A DNA stretch of 64,000 bases from Patellaria atrata CBS 101060 (GCA_010093705.1 MU006112.1:248001-312000), one strand, 5' to 3'; positions 10,541 through 23,421 are shown, numbered from the stretch's first letter. The notes: a model not told the origin generated them from the letters alone. Made by a program: numbers and translations.

Positions 10541-11807
10541 TTTGAAAGGGGCTGATAGTGCACACTTTTCCAAAACTTTGATGTGATTTTGTCTGTAAGG
10601 AAAAGAAGTCCTTGTTCAAGAATCAAGGTAAAATATCCTACCTGTAAAGGGGGCATCTTAAGTACTGATTTCAATCAAGACGACAAGAGAAGTAGATGAC
10701 TACAACCGGCGGATGCATCTCAGTCATCGCAAGCAGAACGATCTCATTAGATCTTACGGATGCAGTGTTTCCCGTCTTAGTTCTTGAAAATCCCTGTGAA
10801 GCGTTCTGGGATCAGTGAGAAGGATCAAGGCTAAGAACGGTCATGCAAGCCTCACAACGAAGGCAATAAATGGGAAAAAGGGACAACAATGGGTAATAAT
10901 GACGAGAATTGGAGAATTGAAGAATCGAGAATGTAAAAGACGGTTGAAAGCCAAGAATGATAAACATTACTAAGATCGTTTAAGACGGTAAAGTAGATTC
11001 TCGGGGACCCACCTATCCGTCCGATCGTCCAAGCTAGACCCGAATCGGAAGAATACATCATCGAACAACAAGAAACATTACCAAAACCGGACGGGGAACA
11101 TCATGGGATGGATAAAACGGATTCGTGAAGAGGGTGAGATGTGCTGTCCATCAAACTTACCATTGGTCAAATGTCATTTTGAGTTGTCAGTCAAGCTTCC
11201 GGCATCTACAGTCGATCTGTTAGAAGAAAAAAGTCAAAACCATCGCCGTCAAATTACAAGTCCGGAAACCCCCTGATGTTTATCCCGTCATCAAGCATTC
11301 CGGATGAAGCCAAACCGCTTTCAAGAATCAAACATGACAGGATGGAGAAACATCGCCCATGTTGCTCTAATTTCCATCGTGGCGAAACTTCCTACTGTAC
11401 CTGAATTCATCCACAAATGTAGATACCGGGCCTACTGCTTTTGTCGAATGTAGCCGTCATTCTGGATTCTGGACTGCCGCTTGCGTTCCAATCCGACATG
11501 GCCCCCTCTGGGAAGCAAGCCGGATGGTCGGAATCAGTTCTTTCATGATAGATTGTCACTGAGAGGCGGAATGTACTCCATCCGATGCGCACGTTTTGAC
11601 GATGTGGATTCAAAAGCCATCTTCCATCTGCCTGCATCTTCCGTGGGGATAAGACGTATTGCGACTTGTTGCTTCTTGTTGCTTCTTGTTGCTTCTTGTT
11701 GCTTCTTGTTGCTTCTTGTTGCTTTAGCTCCCTTACAGTCTTTTTGATCACCTCCAATCCAAAGCATTTTCACTCCACCAAAACTCAACACTCTCACTCT
11801 TGTCATC
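10541..11807. other. Divergent intergenic region between the Rds1-like gene and the small secreted protein
   Basis: About 1.27 kb serving both promoters. Apart from the decamer repeat near 11665-11724 I see no gene, RNA or mobile element. Confidence 0.45.
11665..11724. repeat. Decamer tandem repeat (CTTGTTGCTT), about 6 copies
   Basis: Six nearly perfect copies of a 10-bp unit end 84 bp before the start codon of the small secreted protein gene, so the array sits in its promoter or 5' UTR. In the transcript it would be a pyrimidine/G-rich leader. Confidence 0.9.
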
Positions 11808-12226
11808 ATGAGGCTCTCCCACTTCACCGTCGCAATCTCTGCATTGCTCTTTCCCACCATCGCTGTCGCGTACGTTCTCTATGCCCTCTCCAGTACCCTC
11901 CCAAAAGCTAACATGCTGCTAGTCAATCCGTCACTACTACCGTCAGTGCTATCTGTGGGACAAACTGTCCGACAGCTGCTCCATCGGATGTCATGGTGAC
12001 AAGATCACCAATCCCAGTTGCTAGCTGCACCGATGGAGTCGCTGTCTCCGCCGTAACTTCCGGGGCTACCATGACAACTACAACCGGCGGTGGTATGAAC
12101 GGCGGTGGGGAGAGCGGAGATGCTACAACCGGCGCGGACGCTCCTGAGTTCACCGGAGCAGGAAATAGGATGAAAGTCGGGGCCGCACTTGCTGCTGTGC
12201 TCGGTGCAGCAGTACTCATACGCTAG
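11808..12226 (+). CDS. Small secreted, probably GPI-anchored protein
   Basis: Two exons (11808-11869, 11923-12226) with a GTACGT donor and GCTAAC branch region give 121 residues. Residues 1-21 (MRLSHFTVAISALLFPTIAVA) are a signal peptide, with cleavage near AVA-Q. The mature part is Ser/Thr/Gly-rich with only three Cys (CGTNC, SC). The C-terminus is a short hydrophobic stretch after a small-residue region (TGAGN, then KVGAALAAVLGAAVL), the usual layout of a GPI attachment signal. The likely location is the plasma membrane or cell wall. No family is recognised. Gly-rich central repeats and small size fit cell-wall proteins or effectors, which is inference. Confidence 0.75.
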
Positions 12227-12574
12227 GAGAGATGAAGTTTCCTTCAAAGGCGGATGTCGTTGACAATCTTGTACTATACCCTCTAATTGTCGAGAGTCTC
12301 TTCCAAGGCAACCCCTTTTACTATCTGTAACTGGCGCATTTACCCCAACTCTTAATATCGCAGAACCGAAACATTCATCACAATGATTTCCCATCTTAAC
12401 TCGGGCATATCCACTGTGCGGTCGTGATTTCTCTCCCGTACTGTAAGCTCACCGTCAAGGAGGTCCTCGACTCAAGTGTGCTGTACTCTGCAGTACAAGG
12501 CTACCCACAAGCGTACAGGTGACCTTCACTCGCATGTAGACTTTAGCCGCACAGAGCCCCTGAATCCGTCAATG
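12227..12574. other. Short intergenic stretch
   Basis: Convergent 3' flanks of the small secreted protein gene and the pseudogene. Nothing further seen. Confidence 0.4.
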
Positions 12575-13596
12575 CTACAAATTGGCATCCCCACAAATAT
12601 TGGTAAGTCGTAATCCGCCTAACTGAGAGACGGCACGGGAAAAGTGTCGAAGAAAACACTCCTTGCTCTTATTCCTTGGTGCACATCTCAGAAATTGCGC
12701 TGGACGGTCCGTGAACCCCACTCCTGCAAGGTATTTGCTGTAGTAGCATAGTCCTGATGCGCTCCCATCGTCTATAACATTCCCGGGAACTCCAGGCATC
12801 ACCTCCGTGAAGAAATGTCCGGAATCCTGTACCACGACCGTGACGTAACTCAGGGGTTGGAGCGCGAACAGGCGAAGTGTCTTGATGGCGAGCAGTTCCG
12901 TCTACTCCTCGTTGGGCAGGCCTTGATATGCGCGCGGCTTTCGATGTACGGGAAGATCGTACTTTATCTTGAAGCAAAGATGGAGCTGACGAAGTCCAGT
13001 GAGCTTATCGAATAAGTCCGAATCCATGAGTTGCTCTCAGCGACGGCTTATGATGCGATTCCCATCGACTTTGAGATGGAGTTTCCTCAGACATGCCATC
13101 TGAAACGCAGTATGTTGGTGGACAAATTCCTCGAGCTCTTCCATGTCATCAAAGTAGAAGAGAGTATCGCCGTAAAGCACCAAAGTCGTCTCGGAGTGAA
13201 CTCGTCTGCACACCCTGAGAAAGCGACAAGTGGACAATCGGGGAGCCCTCACCTTTATCGTTCATGTGTCGATTACCGCGATGGCAGATCTCATGGCGCT
13301 TCCCGTATCTCGGCCCACCGTAGCTATCTGCGGGGAGCCGACGGAACTCTTCGTACACTTTGCGTTCTCCGCGCTGCCCACCCTCGGCATCGCATAAGTA
13401 CGCCCGAGGTCGACTTATTGAGTTTTCAACTGTTCCAGGTGCTAAGTATTCGATGTGAATTTCTTCTAGAGCACCGATTGCAAATTTTCCAGATCATAAG
13501 CCCAGTCTCTGCAGGGAGGCCGAGGAGATGATTGCACGTGATGGTCTTCTGATTTTGCGTTCTGGAACTAATGTCAGTTCTGGTCTCTGGTATCAT
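12575..13596 (-). pseudogene. Decayed F-box-like protein gene (family resembles uncharacterised fungal F-box/DUF7730-type proteins)
   Basis: The minus strand starts with an ATG at 13594-13596, followed by NHLLGLPAETGLMIWK, which matches the LPxEIRxMIW/Y opening of a very large fungal F-box-like family. The next part reads on in another frame (AIGALEEIHIEYLAPGT), then shifts again to LRVCRRVHSETTLVLYGDTLF, a hallmark of the same family (cysteine-Arg-Arg-x-x-SE followed by Tyr-Gly). From about 13250 to 12575 one frame carries family-like sequence but holds two in-frame stops, TGA after ISRR and TAG after GLPNEE. Two frame changes and two stops over about 1 kb argue for a dead gene rather than introns. 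The TAG could derive from CAG, a change RIP would make. The family name is my inference. Confidence 0.6.
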
Positions 13597-14801
13597 TTGT
13601 GCGTGCTTTCGGGCTGTTGTGATTGATACCCCTGGGATCACTCTACGCTTGATATAAACTGACCGCGTACTGTTGGATCCATCCTCTCATAATATTTTGA
13701 CAGGTCTGTACAGTATGTTTCGCAAGACATTTTGATGCGGGCGTAAAGCAAGTCAGGAGTATTATAAGAAGGGAGGGGGAAATATGATTGGAAATACTCA
13801 GTCACAATACACTTGCTCCACAAAAATCGTATACTCGCACATAATCCTCGCACATAGTCCCCGTACACGATCTCATTGGTATGTACAGCATAAGTCAACA
13901 TCTATCTCCTCACACAACCAGAGCAAACCAGTCGAACAAACAGCAAACTAAAAGAAATGAGTACTCACATCTTCAGACAACACAACATTCGAATCTGTGC
14001 AAAAGACGGGGGGAGAGTAAGCTATTTCACCATACTCGAGGATGTAAACGTCACGATAGCCGTCCCGAGGATCCCACGCCGGGGGATCTCTGGATCGGGG
14101 GCAATCACGACCCAACCTGAAAGTAGCCACACCAACTTGCCCAAACACAGGTAAAATCTCGGTAACGAGGAGATGGAAGTTATGTACTGTATGGAGTTAC
14201 TAGGTATGGTATACGAGTTAGGTTATGATCACATAAGGCAAGGTAGGTCTACAAGCAGACGAAAAAAAAATCCAATATCAACATGCAGTAACCACCAAAA
14301 TCCATCCTAGTCTAACCCACCTCCCATTCCTATAGAAAACTATGGAAAAATAGAACTACCGTAGTAGTAGGTAGTAGACAAACCCTCCACCCAGTCATCT
14401 ACATCTCAGGTAAAGTAGTGATCTAAACTCAAACTAAAGCTACACATCTTGCAAAAAATTCTCAAACGCACCCATCAAGACTCATTCCTCGAAGCTCAGG
14501 TCTTTCCCAATCTATGAAAACATTTTTCCTCCAAAAAAAAAAAAAAAATTGAATCCCGCCTATCCCACGCGAGACATACGCCTCTTTCTTTTGATGCCCG
14601 AGATGCCATTTTAGTTACCCTTATACAAAAAAAACACCCTTCAAGAAAATCGCTGGAAAACGCTGTACAAGATGCAATATGATCCGGGGTTTCATGATGT
14701 AAAGTGACAAAGGAAAATGGTCGTTAAGGTCCCTATCTAGGCGAACGCCCAACCTCAAAGTCGAACATAAGAAAAATGAGAATGCAGAAATCAGAACCAC
14801 C
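13597..14801. other. Intergenic with weak coding-like sequence on the minus strand
   Basis: Two minus-strand stretches, about 13950-14150 (containing YRDVYILEYGEIAY) and 13638-13901 (containing ARIKMSCETYCTDL), look mildly protein-like. Neither has a convincing start, splice partner or family, so no gene is called. A 15-A run lies near 14535-14550. The rest up to the VAC7 stop is AT-rich and probably its 3' UTR. Confidence 0.3.
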
Positions 14802-17800
14802 CTACTCCTCTATACCGTCCTCATCATCGGCGATCTCTTCATCCCACTCGTACGCCACCTTCTCCACTCTCATCGCACCCTTCCTATCCACATCCTCCGG
14901 ATGCACGATGACGCTAGCCCCTATGCGAGCGGTGATGGTATGGCTGCTAAGAGGCAATTCGTACTTCAAGATACCCCTAACGATGAGCTCGAACGGATAC
15001 TGCAAAACTCGTTCCCACCGTTCCGTCCCGCCCGCCTCGGTCTTATTACCCGGTTTCGCTAGGCGAATTTCTCCTATCGATATCTGCGGGTAGCGCTTCA
15101 GAGGGGTGCCTTCAAAGGTGAGGCCGGAGTCGAAGTGATATATGCGTCCCAGCAGCATCGTCTGCGGGTCCTGCGAGTCGATCGGGTCGGTCCCTTCGTC
15201 GACGTTGTCGGAAGTGCGGTATATAGACGACGATCGGGTGCGGTTTCTCCTGGATATCTTGCCGATTGAGGCTGGCGGAGGTTGACCGTGCTCTCTCCAC
15301 CATTTCTCCGAGCCCACATGCTTACTCTTGGCGAAGATATTGACATCCATGTCCCCGACGTTGATGGTCATGACGTTCGGGTTGATGGCTTGAATAACTA
15401 GGTCGAGCATGATTTCCTGTTCGCTCGCAAGGACACCCTTGATCTCTTCTACTTGGACACCGTAAAGTTGCTTCGTTGTGGCCAAAAGGAAACCAACCGC
15501 TCCTGCAACGATTAAGACGGCCATGACTACGAGAATAAAACATCCAGCAGCTTGAGAGATCCGGCTTCGACGCTGTCGCTGATAGTGTTCTATTTGTCGG
15601 GTATTGGTATTGTTTGATCGTCGAGGAGCACGAGAGCGATTCGTTCGGATGGTTCCCATCAATGGCGTGCGTTCGTCATCTGCTCCTTCACCTTCTAGTT
15701 CATAACCGGAAAATTCTCCTAGCTTGCTTGTCTGACCTGATTGATTACGCTGAATCTGACCATTCCCGGAACGTTGATTATTGGTGAGCTTTGGGCTGTT
15801 AGGGCGTGAAGATTGACGGGATGGGTTACTTGATATTCCACGAGCCTTTGCTGCAGAAAACGGTGATTCATGTTCAAATATGCCTCCATGTCCAGCGGCA
15901 CCGGTTCGTCCATGTCGTCCAATGTGGTGGTGAGCGCTACTGCCAACGCCAGATCGCATCGTAGCTCCTCGAGGAGTCATGTCAGCTCTATCCTCTTCAT
16001 CATTATCTTCATCAAACACGTTGTAGGTGTTGTTAGTGAACTTCATGCTCCTCTTTCCAGCGACGCCTCGCTGACCATCAAACACATTCCCAATCGACCT
16101 CATGGCGATCCTTGGATCGCCAATACTTGCCATGGAAGTGGTACTTGGGGTCCTGGAGTGGTGCCGACTCGGCCTAGAAGGGGGATCTGGTGGGTTCGAT
16201 TCGTATACGAACGTCTCATCGGATTCGGAGGAGTTGGCCTCCCCCACGGCGTCTGCAACCTTCGCTTCGAAAAAGTCCGCCTTCGAAGAAGCTTTTGGTG
16301 GGAAAAAGTTAGCCATACCACTTTTTAAATTGGAGATAAACTCCGGGACGGCACCCAAACTTGATGGGCTGAAAATACTCCCTCTTGTCGGCTCTATACT
16401 CTTCTTCGTCTGTACAGTTACGGGTAGACCCATATTTGGGGGCCTCCCATCAACTGGTGTACTAGATTTGATACAGTCCATGTTGAATGACTGTACGGCG
16501 GTCTGACCGACTATATTCTTATTTGACGAAGGGAAATGACGAATTTGAAGTTTTGAGGGTTTGTACAACGGTCTATTATGAAAGAGCTGTTGTCGTGGTG
16601 TCGTCAGTACTGAAATTTTGGACTTACTAGTCCCAGTGTGAATGGATGGCGCTTTACGCGCCGGTCTCTTCCTCTCTTTCTTGGGACGGATGGTCTCCGT
16701 ACTCTGCTTCATACGAAGGCTTCCGTTCGGGTCGTTCCGATTGGGCGCCGCCCAATCTCCAGGCGGGCCCATGGCAGCCTGTGGGTTCGTATTGACCGTT
16801 TCTGTCTCTACGGTCATATTTTGGGTGCTTGACTCAGCACCACTTCTTGATTTAATTGGAGTCAAAGGTGATAATGAGTCTTTGACGGGTAAGGATTGTG
16901 ATCGGGAGGATACTGCAGTTTTAGAATCGTTTCTCTTGATGTTGCTATCGCTCTTGTTTCCTCCACTTTCATTACCGCTCTCAGCGGCCTTGTTGCGCTT
17001 GTCTCCAAGGTCCTCTGTTACTTTCGTAGGTTGGTCGCTGGTTGGGGCCTGACTGAGACTCGCTTTTGGCGTCATACTGGATAAAAGTGTCAGTGGCCAT
17101 GTAAATTATCTCATATTTAGAATGTCTTCTCAAAAAGAAAAAAAATAAAAAAAAAAATAAAAAATAAAAAAAAAAAGAAAAGTGTTAAGGAGCAAAGGAT
17201 ATGCGCGCCGTGAATATTTATGGGTTGTTAGTTACCGCGCCAGGATAGGCTACGTACCTATCTTCCTCGGAAATTCCGAACTGTGGTGTATTCGGCAAGC
17301 TCGACTCTTGTACGGTTTCCAAAGTTGGTGCGAGCCCGCTTGGTCCTCTTGACGACCCCTTCATTGTTATCGGCGGTTGATCTTCTGAACCATCATTTGT
17401 ATCCTCAATATTCCCCACGAGAGACGGTGCGGATGCGGCTGGTGACGAACGTTGAACGACGATGTTAGGTGTGGATGGGCCCGGTTCAGACTTTCGCGCC
17501 GTGAGAGGAGTGTTTCGACGTGAACTTGCAGAAGGCGGCGGAGACTTGATCCGAGGTGAGATAGGCCAATGTGGTGTTGTATGTTCTCCGGGCGAAGTGA
17601 TTGCTGACTTTGACGCTCGCGGTAATCTAGACTCGGAAGCGGGCGTGGCGTTGAGCTGAGGCATGCCTGTCGAGGATAACGCTCTCTGAATTGCTGCGGC
17701 AGATGGAACCGTGACGCTAGATCCCGCGATGCTCGGAGGTCTGTTTGGACTCACGTCGTGGCTGTTTCTGCGCGACCTCACCTTAGCCGACACGCCAGAG

Positions 17801-18096
17801 ATGTTGTGGCGCGGATGAGGCCTGGCGGGAGAGGAGTCTCGGGAAGAAAAAGGAGATGCGGCAGTCGAAGCCGAAGCGGAGACGACCAAAGAATGGGGAC
17901 TTCTACGAGGTTGCTTGGAGGAGGATTGAAAAACGGGTTCGGATGTACGTGATGACGTGGGAGCAGCCTTACCAGATTGGCCGGTTGCTGCAGTATCTTG
18001 TGAGAGGTGGCCATTCCCGTTGCTTTGGTGTGGTTCTGCAGACTCGGACTGTCCACTAACGGAGCGGAAGTCTTCGTCTTTGGAAGTAGAGGTCAT
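14802..18096 (-). CDS. VAC7: Vac7-like vacuolar membrane regulator of PI(3,5)P2 synthesis
   Basis: Vac7 activates the Fab1 lipid kinase complex on the vacuole. Two exons (17258-18096, 14802-17076) give 1037 residues. The start is MTSTSKDEDF at 18096. The frame extends upstream but that part looks like 5' UTR. Residues 1 to about 800 are disordered and Ser/Pro/Asn-rich. The conserved part follows: SSKADFFEAKVADA and ETFVYESNPPD, a basic stretch, one transmembrane helix (FILVVMAVLIVAGAVGFLL), then the lumenal domain with GVLASEQEIMLDLVIQA and MDVNIFAKSKH, which is diagnostic for Vac7. A GTAAGT at 16627 and an AG at 16292 would define a 336-bp in-frame optional intron. I kept it as coding because the sequence near its end (FISNLKSGMANFFPPK) looks conserved. 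Confidence 0.9.
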
Positions 18097-20074
18097 GATG
18101 AAAGTTGTCGATGTGTGGGGGCTGCTAGGTGGTAAAGCATTGCAGGACGTCAGGTCAACAAACGCGGGCTGCAAGGGTCTCCAAGGGTACGGACTGATAG
18201 GCGAGATGCCGTTTGTGGGTGGTTTGAAATGAAAGAATAGTAGTGAAAGTACAGAGTACAGCGAAGGAGGACGGGTGTAGAGACGCAGGTTCGGGTTGGA
18301 AGTGTGAAGTGTTGGCTTGAATGTAAGACTGAGGTGTCTTGTGTCCCAGGTCAGTGTGAATGGAAGCACGGAGCGAGACGCTACTGTAATCCCGCCCGTA
18401 GTGCTGGATAATCGGCTCCTTTGGCCTTACGAGCAGGCAAAGAATAATGCCTCAGAAAGAATTATAATAATGACAACGCGGCATAAGATCGTTGGTCGAG
18501 CAAAAAGCTGACATCGGATACAAATATGAACCCTCAACCCTTTGTTTCTCGAACTAGGTACAGAAATGTGAGGTGTGGCGCAGTCCAACTGGTCAACATC
18601 TGAACCTAACGCTCGTGATTTCTTTAAGGTAGTTCTGGACAACTTTACTAGAACTACATAATCATAGCCTTTCTTTTGCGAACAGATCAGATGAGCAATA
18701 AGTCTCGACCTTTTCTCTAACTGTACTCGGTTCAACGCTTGATAATGAATGATGCCACAGCTGGACAAGACATGTCACTGCTGTCACTGGACAAAATACC
18801 ACTTAGGCTTCCTGTTCCTGTTTATCCCGTCCACAATCAGCCTAGACCCGATTTATTCCCGCCCAACATGCCCCCGAATTCCCCAGACCAAGAAACACCA
18901 AACCGTAGATATATCCTACTATCCATCTCTCCTTCCATAAGGGAAGGGATACCCAAACCAGAGCATCTACCTCACTCGCACCTCATACTCATGTTCTCCG
19001 GAGGAAAGACCTCATCCACCACGCATATCCCACCTCGAAGTAAAAGTCCTCCGCACAAAACCCAGGTAAGCAAGCAAATTTCGCCATTGGAACCACGTCA
19101 CAGCCACCTCACCTCCCCTCCCCTCACCTCCCCTCCCCTCATCTCACTTCACCTCACCTCACCTCACCTCCCAATACCTGCCCAGCCGCCGGAGAAATCG
19201 CCGTACATCTAAATCATCCATATGAACCTCGTACCGTAAATCACCCATTAAGGTACCTTATTCTCTTCTGCGCTCGTGACTTGCTCATTTCGCCTCACAA
19301 CATAGTACTTAGCTTGTCCCGTACCGAAGATAAATCATAAATATTTCTTTCCCCCGGCCCTACTTCCTCTTGAGGCTTCTAGCGCCCTTCCGTGATATAC
19401 GTAAGGCTTGGGTTCATGCAACGAGCCGTCCGTTTCAATCTAATATGAATTAAATGACGAACATCCATCCATGGCTGGGCAAGGTGGAATTACTAAGCAG
19501 GTTTTATGAACACGAATACTTGATACTATCATAACATTAGAATCAAACAATGAAACCGGTTCTTTTCATTTCTAACTCGAAAAACACAACATGCAAAGGG
19601 TATTCCCCCTCAAACTCCAACCCAGCCCATGGAAAATGAATGCCCATCCCCGTCCCTGCCATCCCAACGCCTTGAATGCCCCTAATTTAAAGTTTTTTTT
19701 TTTTTCATCATGTCGTGAGCCTGCCAATCCTTCAACCTGGTCGGTAGGACTACATCTAGGGAGAGCAGCAAGCGAAACAGATAAATATACCCTCCCATTG
19801 TAAAAAACCCCCCATAAAATCGAAAAAAAGCCCACAAAAAAAGGTAACACGAACAGTGAGAACACAAAGATGCAAATCTGCAAAAACGCCAACATCGCCG
19901 ACCCCATGCGGTCATTAAAGTGTCGAAAAACCGGCCGTATACACGAAAACATAGATACAATTGTGTAGAATGATGAAAAACCACAAACAAGCACAGATAA
20001 CCGACAGTTCCAGAAACAAAGCTTGCCCCGATAAAGATATGAGCACAAGAATATCATTGAGAGAGAAATTACTT
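18097..20074. other. Intergenic, promoter of VAC7 and 3' flank of WEE1
   Basis: About 2 kb without a supported gene. It contains the pyrimidine repeat at 19105-19172 and several T- or A-runs (about 19690-19705). The 200 bp before 20075 are probably the WEE1 3' UTR. Confidence 0.4.
19105..19172. repeat. Pyrimidine repeat of CCTCA and CCTCCC units
   Basis: Alternating CACCTC and CCTCCC units with no purine except single A residues over about 65 bp. A simple-sequence tract. Confidence 0.8.
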
Positions 20075-23000
20075 TTACAGAGCGTCGGACATAACGACGT
20101 CGTGTTGATGGTTGAGAACGTCGTCAGCTGGTCCCCAGGTGCCTTCGTAGATCGTGGCGCCAGCACGACGGCGATGTTCTACCCATTGCACTCCACCGAA
20201 TTTGTACACTTGATCGATTGTGGGTCGCATTCCGGGTTCCGGGCATATCATCCATTGCACCATCTTATCAAGTGCTTCGGGATCGTTCGGGTCGACCATA
20301 AAGTTCGGTGGCTGAACTAGTTCCTGAGGGCGACGTAGACGAGGTGAGATATCTCGAAGGAACTTGAAGTCTTCGTCCTCGGCATCAGAGTTGTACATAC
20401 TTTCGTAAGACTCGTTGCCTTTGATTCGCACCGGATCACCTGATTCGTCTCTTGCCAATGTCGTATCCGAACTCCAAGTAAGGCTGGGAACTTCGCTCAG
20501 GTCCCCCTTCCTGAGACGTTGCCAATGAGGACCATAACCAGGTAAGACCAGGTTACCAGCAATTTCGAGCATAATCATTCCAAGTGCAAAGACATCCGCA
20601 GGCTTATCGACATTGCCAGCTAAGACTTCCGGTCCAAGATATTCGCGGTCACCTTCCGCCTCTATTCCCTTATATGCAGGCCAAGGAGTTGCAATTCCAA
20701 AATCTCCAATTTTGAGGACGCCTTCCCAGTCAACAAGCACATTTGCTGGTTTAAGATCGAGATGAATGAATCCTGAATCGTGGATATGCTTGACGCCCTA
20801 GGACTTGTTAGCAGAGTACACAGTATCATAAATAATTAGCTTACAAGAGTGAGTTCTAACAAAATCTTCCAGATTCGGAAGTCATCCAAACGTGCCTTAT
20901 TTCCTACGGTGGTAAGAAAGTTGCTAAGGCTGCCGTTTTCGCAGAATTCGGTCTGAATATACAACCGGTAATCTGCCTCCCAGAAATCCGCGAAGCTCAC
21001 TACATGCTCATTTCCTTTCAAGGCGCGTAAGATCTCCACCTCACGGAGCTTTACGTCTCGGTCTCTAGGACCGGTATACTGGCTTTTGGACTTCTTCACA
21101 GCCCACACCTTGCCTAGGGAAGAAGATGGAGACAAGCACATATCAGATCCACGAATGGGATCTTCCACACGATATACATGGGAAAATTCACCAGCACCCA
21201 AAGGCGTAACGTGGCGAAATCTAGATGTCAGCGCAGTATCAACGTCAGACTGCTGAAACGTAGCGACCGATCCGTCGGCAAGAAGCGAACTATTGAAGTG
21301 CGGCCCTGAATCTCGAGGTCCTGTAGGCGTAGCGGGTGGGAAACTTGATACACTGCTATTGAAAGGTATTGATCCACGACGAGCATCGCGGATGGATAGA
21401 GAAAAGCTGCTAGCACTGGGCGGGGTGTTTTGTTCATGTGGGGTTTGAGGGGATCGAGGCTTCATTACTTGCTCCGTAGTAATAGAGAATTGTGTTGCAT
21501 CATCATCCTTGGTCGGAGAACGTGGATCAGTAGCAGATGGTGGAACAAAGGTCTCAGGTCCAAGTGACGCACGACGACCAAACATACTGCTTCTCAAACT
21601 ATTGTCCCTCGAAGCCCTGCCGCCTGCCGGTTTTGTAGGTGTTGGAGGTAGGTCATCGTTGCTAGACTGACTTTCAACCTGGGTGGATGGTGATTGGGTC
21701 ACATCATCACCGTTGATACTTGCAAAGCTGGCACGTCTATTCAACTTTGCATTAGTAATGCGGGTTCCGAAGATGCTAACACCCTTGCCGAACGATTCCC
21801 TCGACTGGTTGAATGGGTGAGGACTGAATGGGGTCGTCGGTGTGCCAAACTCAGGACGAATTTGGTTATTTGCAGCATGTCCGTGTTTGTAGGCTGAAAG
21901 GCCCATGGGTGGGAATGATGACCTCTTGGAAGGAGTCTCTGGCATTTCGGGTGCATGATAGTTCGCATCGTTTACCATGTCAGGCAGGCGGTTTCGTTTA
22001 GATAGTAGGCCACCTGTTGAGAATGCTACCGGGTCCGGCTTTGCGTTCTTAAATGAATCCGGCGTCGCTACTGACCCCATGTCCCGTGAATCACCCTGGA
22101 TAGTTCTACGGAAGGGATCCTTCGAAACTGGACCAGTAGGTAGAGACCTATTGAAAATGGAGGGTGGAGGTCGCATTGACATCGAGGCGTTTTGCTGAAC
22201 AATCCGGCATGGAGAATCAACACTGAGGTTAGAGTTGGAAGACGAGGCAGTCAAAGTGCGTGAGAGGGGATGTGGACGAGCTGTAGCTCCTCTGGGGACT
22301 ACCGAAGCGGCAGCACCTGATACATCCGCAAAGGAACGGCCAAGTGAAGCTTGGGGATCGAAATTGTTCGTCGAAAGCGCTCCATCCATAGACCACCTTT
22401 GCCGATTGCGCGATGCTTGAGTAGGGAGTGCAAAAGAGCGTTCCTGCTCGAGGTTAACCCTCCCTTTCGACAAACCAGGCGCCACTCGATGAGCAGTGCC
22501 TCGTCGAAGCGACGGCTTCCTCGATGGGGATGCAGTTCGTCTAGGCATCGGAGACGCAAAGGGATTTCGATTTGGGTCTGCTTCATCTTCGCTCTTTCGG
22601 GATTCGAGGCTCCCAGCACCTGACATTGCATCGAATACATTGAAATCACCCCCAAGGGAAGGACCATGTAAACTCCTCCTCTTTGCCTGGGGACTTCCGA
22701 GGCTGGCTTGATCAAGATTCATGATTCCATCACTCCGCTTCAAGGGACTGGACTTGACTGGTAGGAAGCACTTAGATCCAGGCGCGTTGCTTTCTGGTCT
22801 CATTTTGGACATGTCGAACTTAATTGGTGTGTCGCTAAGTTCGAAGGAATTCCGGTGGCTTGTTAGCGGTGGTTTCTGATTGCCACTCTCATGGTCCTGC
22901 TCTTGATCTATTGGTACAAATCCAGAAGAGACAGAGTCTTCTTCGGCAGAAGTCTTTCTTGACCGACTTGGAGCAGCATTCCCTTGATCCGAAGATTCAC

Positions 23001-23421
23001 TCAAAGCAGGTCGCAAGGGACTCCGCGAGCTGGATCTCGTACGCGGCAGTTGGCGCATAGCAGACGTGCGACGAAGCGTGAATTTGGGTTTCTTTGTTGA
23101 TAGTGGTAACACGTTTTCCGAATGGAATGGTGGTGTGCTCATGGAAGGCAGTGGACATCTCGGGGTTGTTGACGTAGGTCGCTCTATCTTGACGGGGATT
23201 GGCGCCAGCGGAGATGAAGAAGACGTATGAGACGTCAAGCTGGATGTCGAATTGCGGGACGAGAGGTGAAAGCGGGATGGCTTGGAAGGTGACCTTGAGA
23301 GTGAGCGGCGAAGTTTGTTTATGCTCGCGAAGCCTTCAATGCGAAAGGTGTGCGCATGTGTCGGAGATGGGAGATGGAAAGCCCCGCCCGCTTCTCGGTG
23401 TGGAGAATATTCGAAGTCCAT
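20075..23421 (-). CDS. WEE1: Wee1-type mitosis inhibitor protein kinase
   Basis: Wee1/Swe1 delays mitosis by phosphorylating the conserved Tyr of Cdk1. Two exons (20845-23421, 20075-20797; 47-bp intron with CTAAC branch point) give 1099 residues. The N-terminal 730 residues are disordered, Ser/Pro-rich and full of SP/TP sites, expected targets of CDK feedback. The kinase domain begins with PLGAGEFSHVYRV (Gly-loop), then WAVKKSK (Lys), LREVEILRAL, catalytic HLDLKPANVL, IGDFGIA and the Wee1-typical activation segment EGDREYLGPEVL. The long insert between GYGPHWQRLRKGD and RPTIDQVY is usual for fungal Wee1. A perfect MCB box (ACGCGT) lies about 720 bp upstream of the start. Confidence 0.95.

Noticed and set aside
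10541-10573. Upstream ATG extending the Rds1-like protein by 11 residues
   Set aside because: It would place charged residues before the signal peptide. The internal ATG gives a clean secretory signal.
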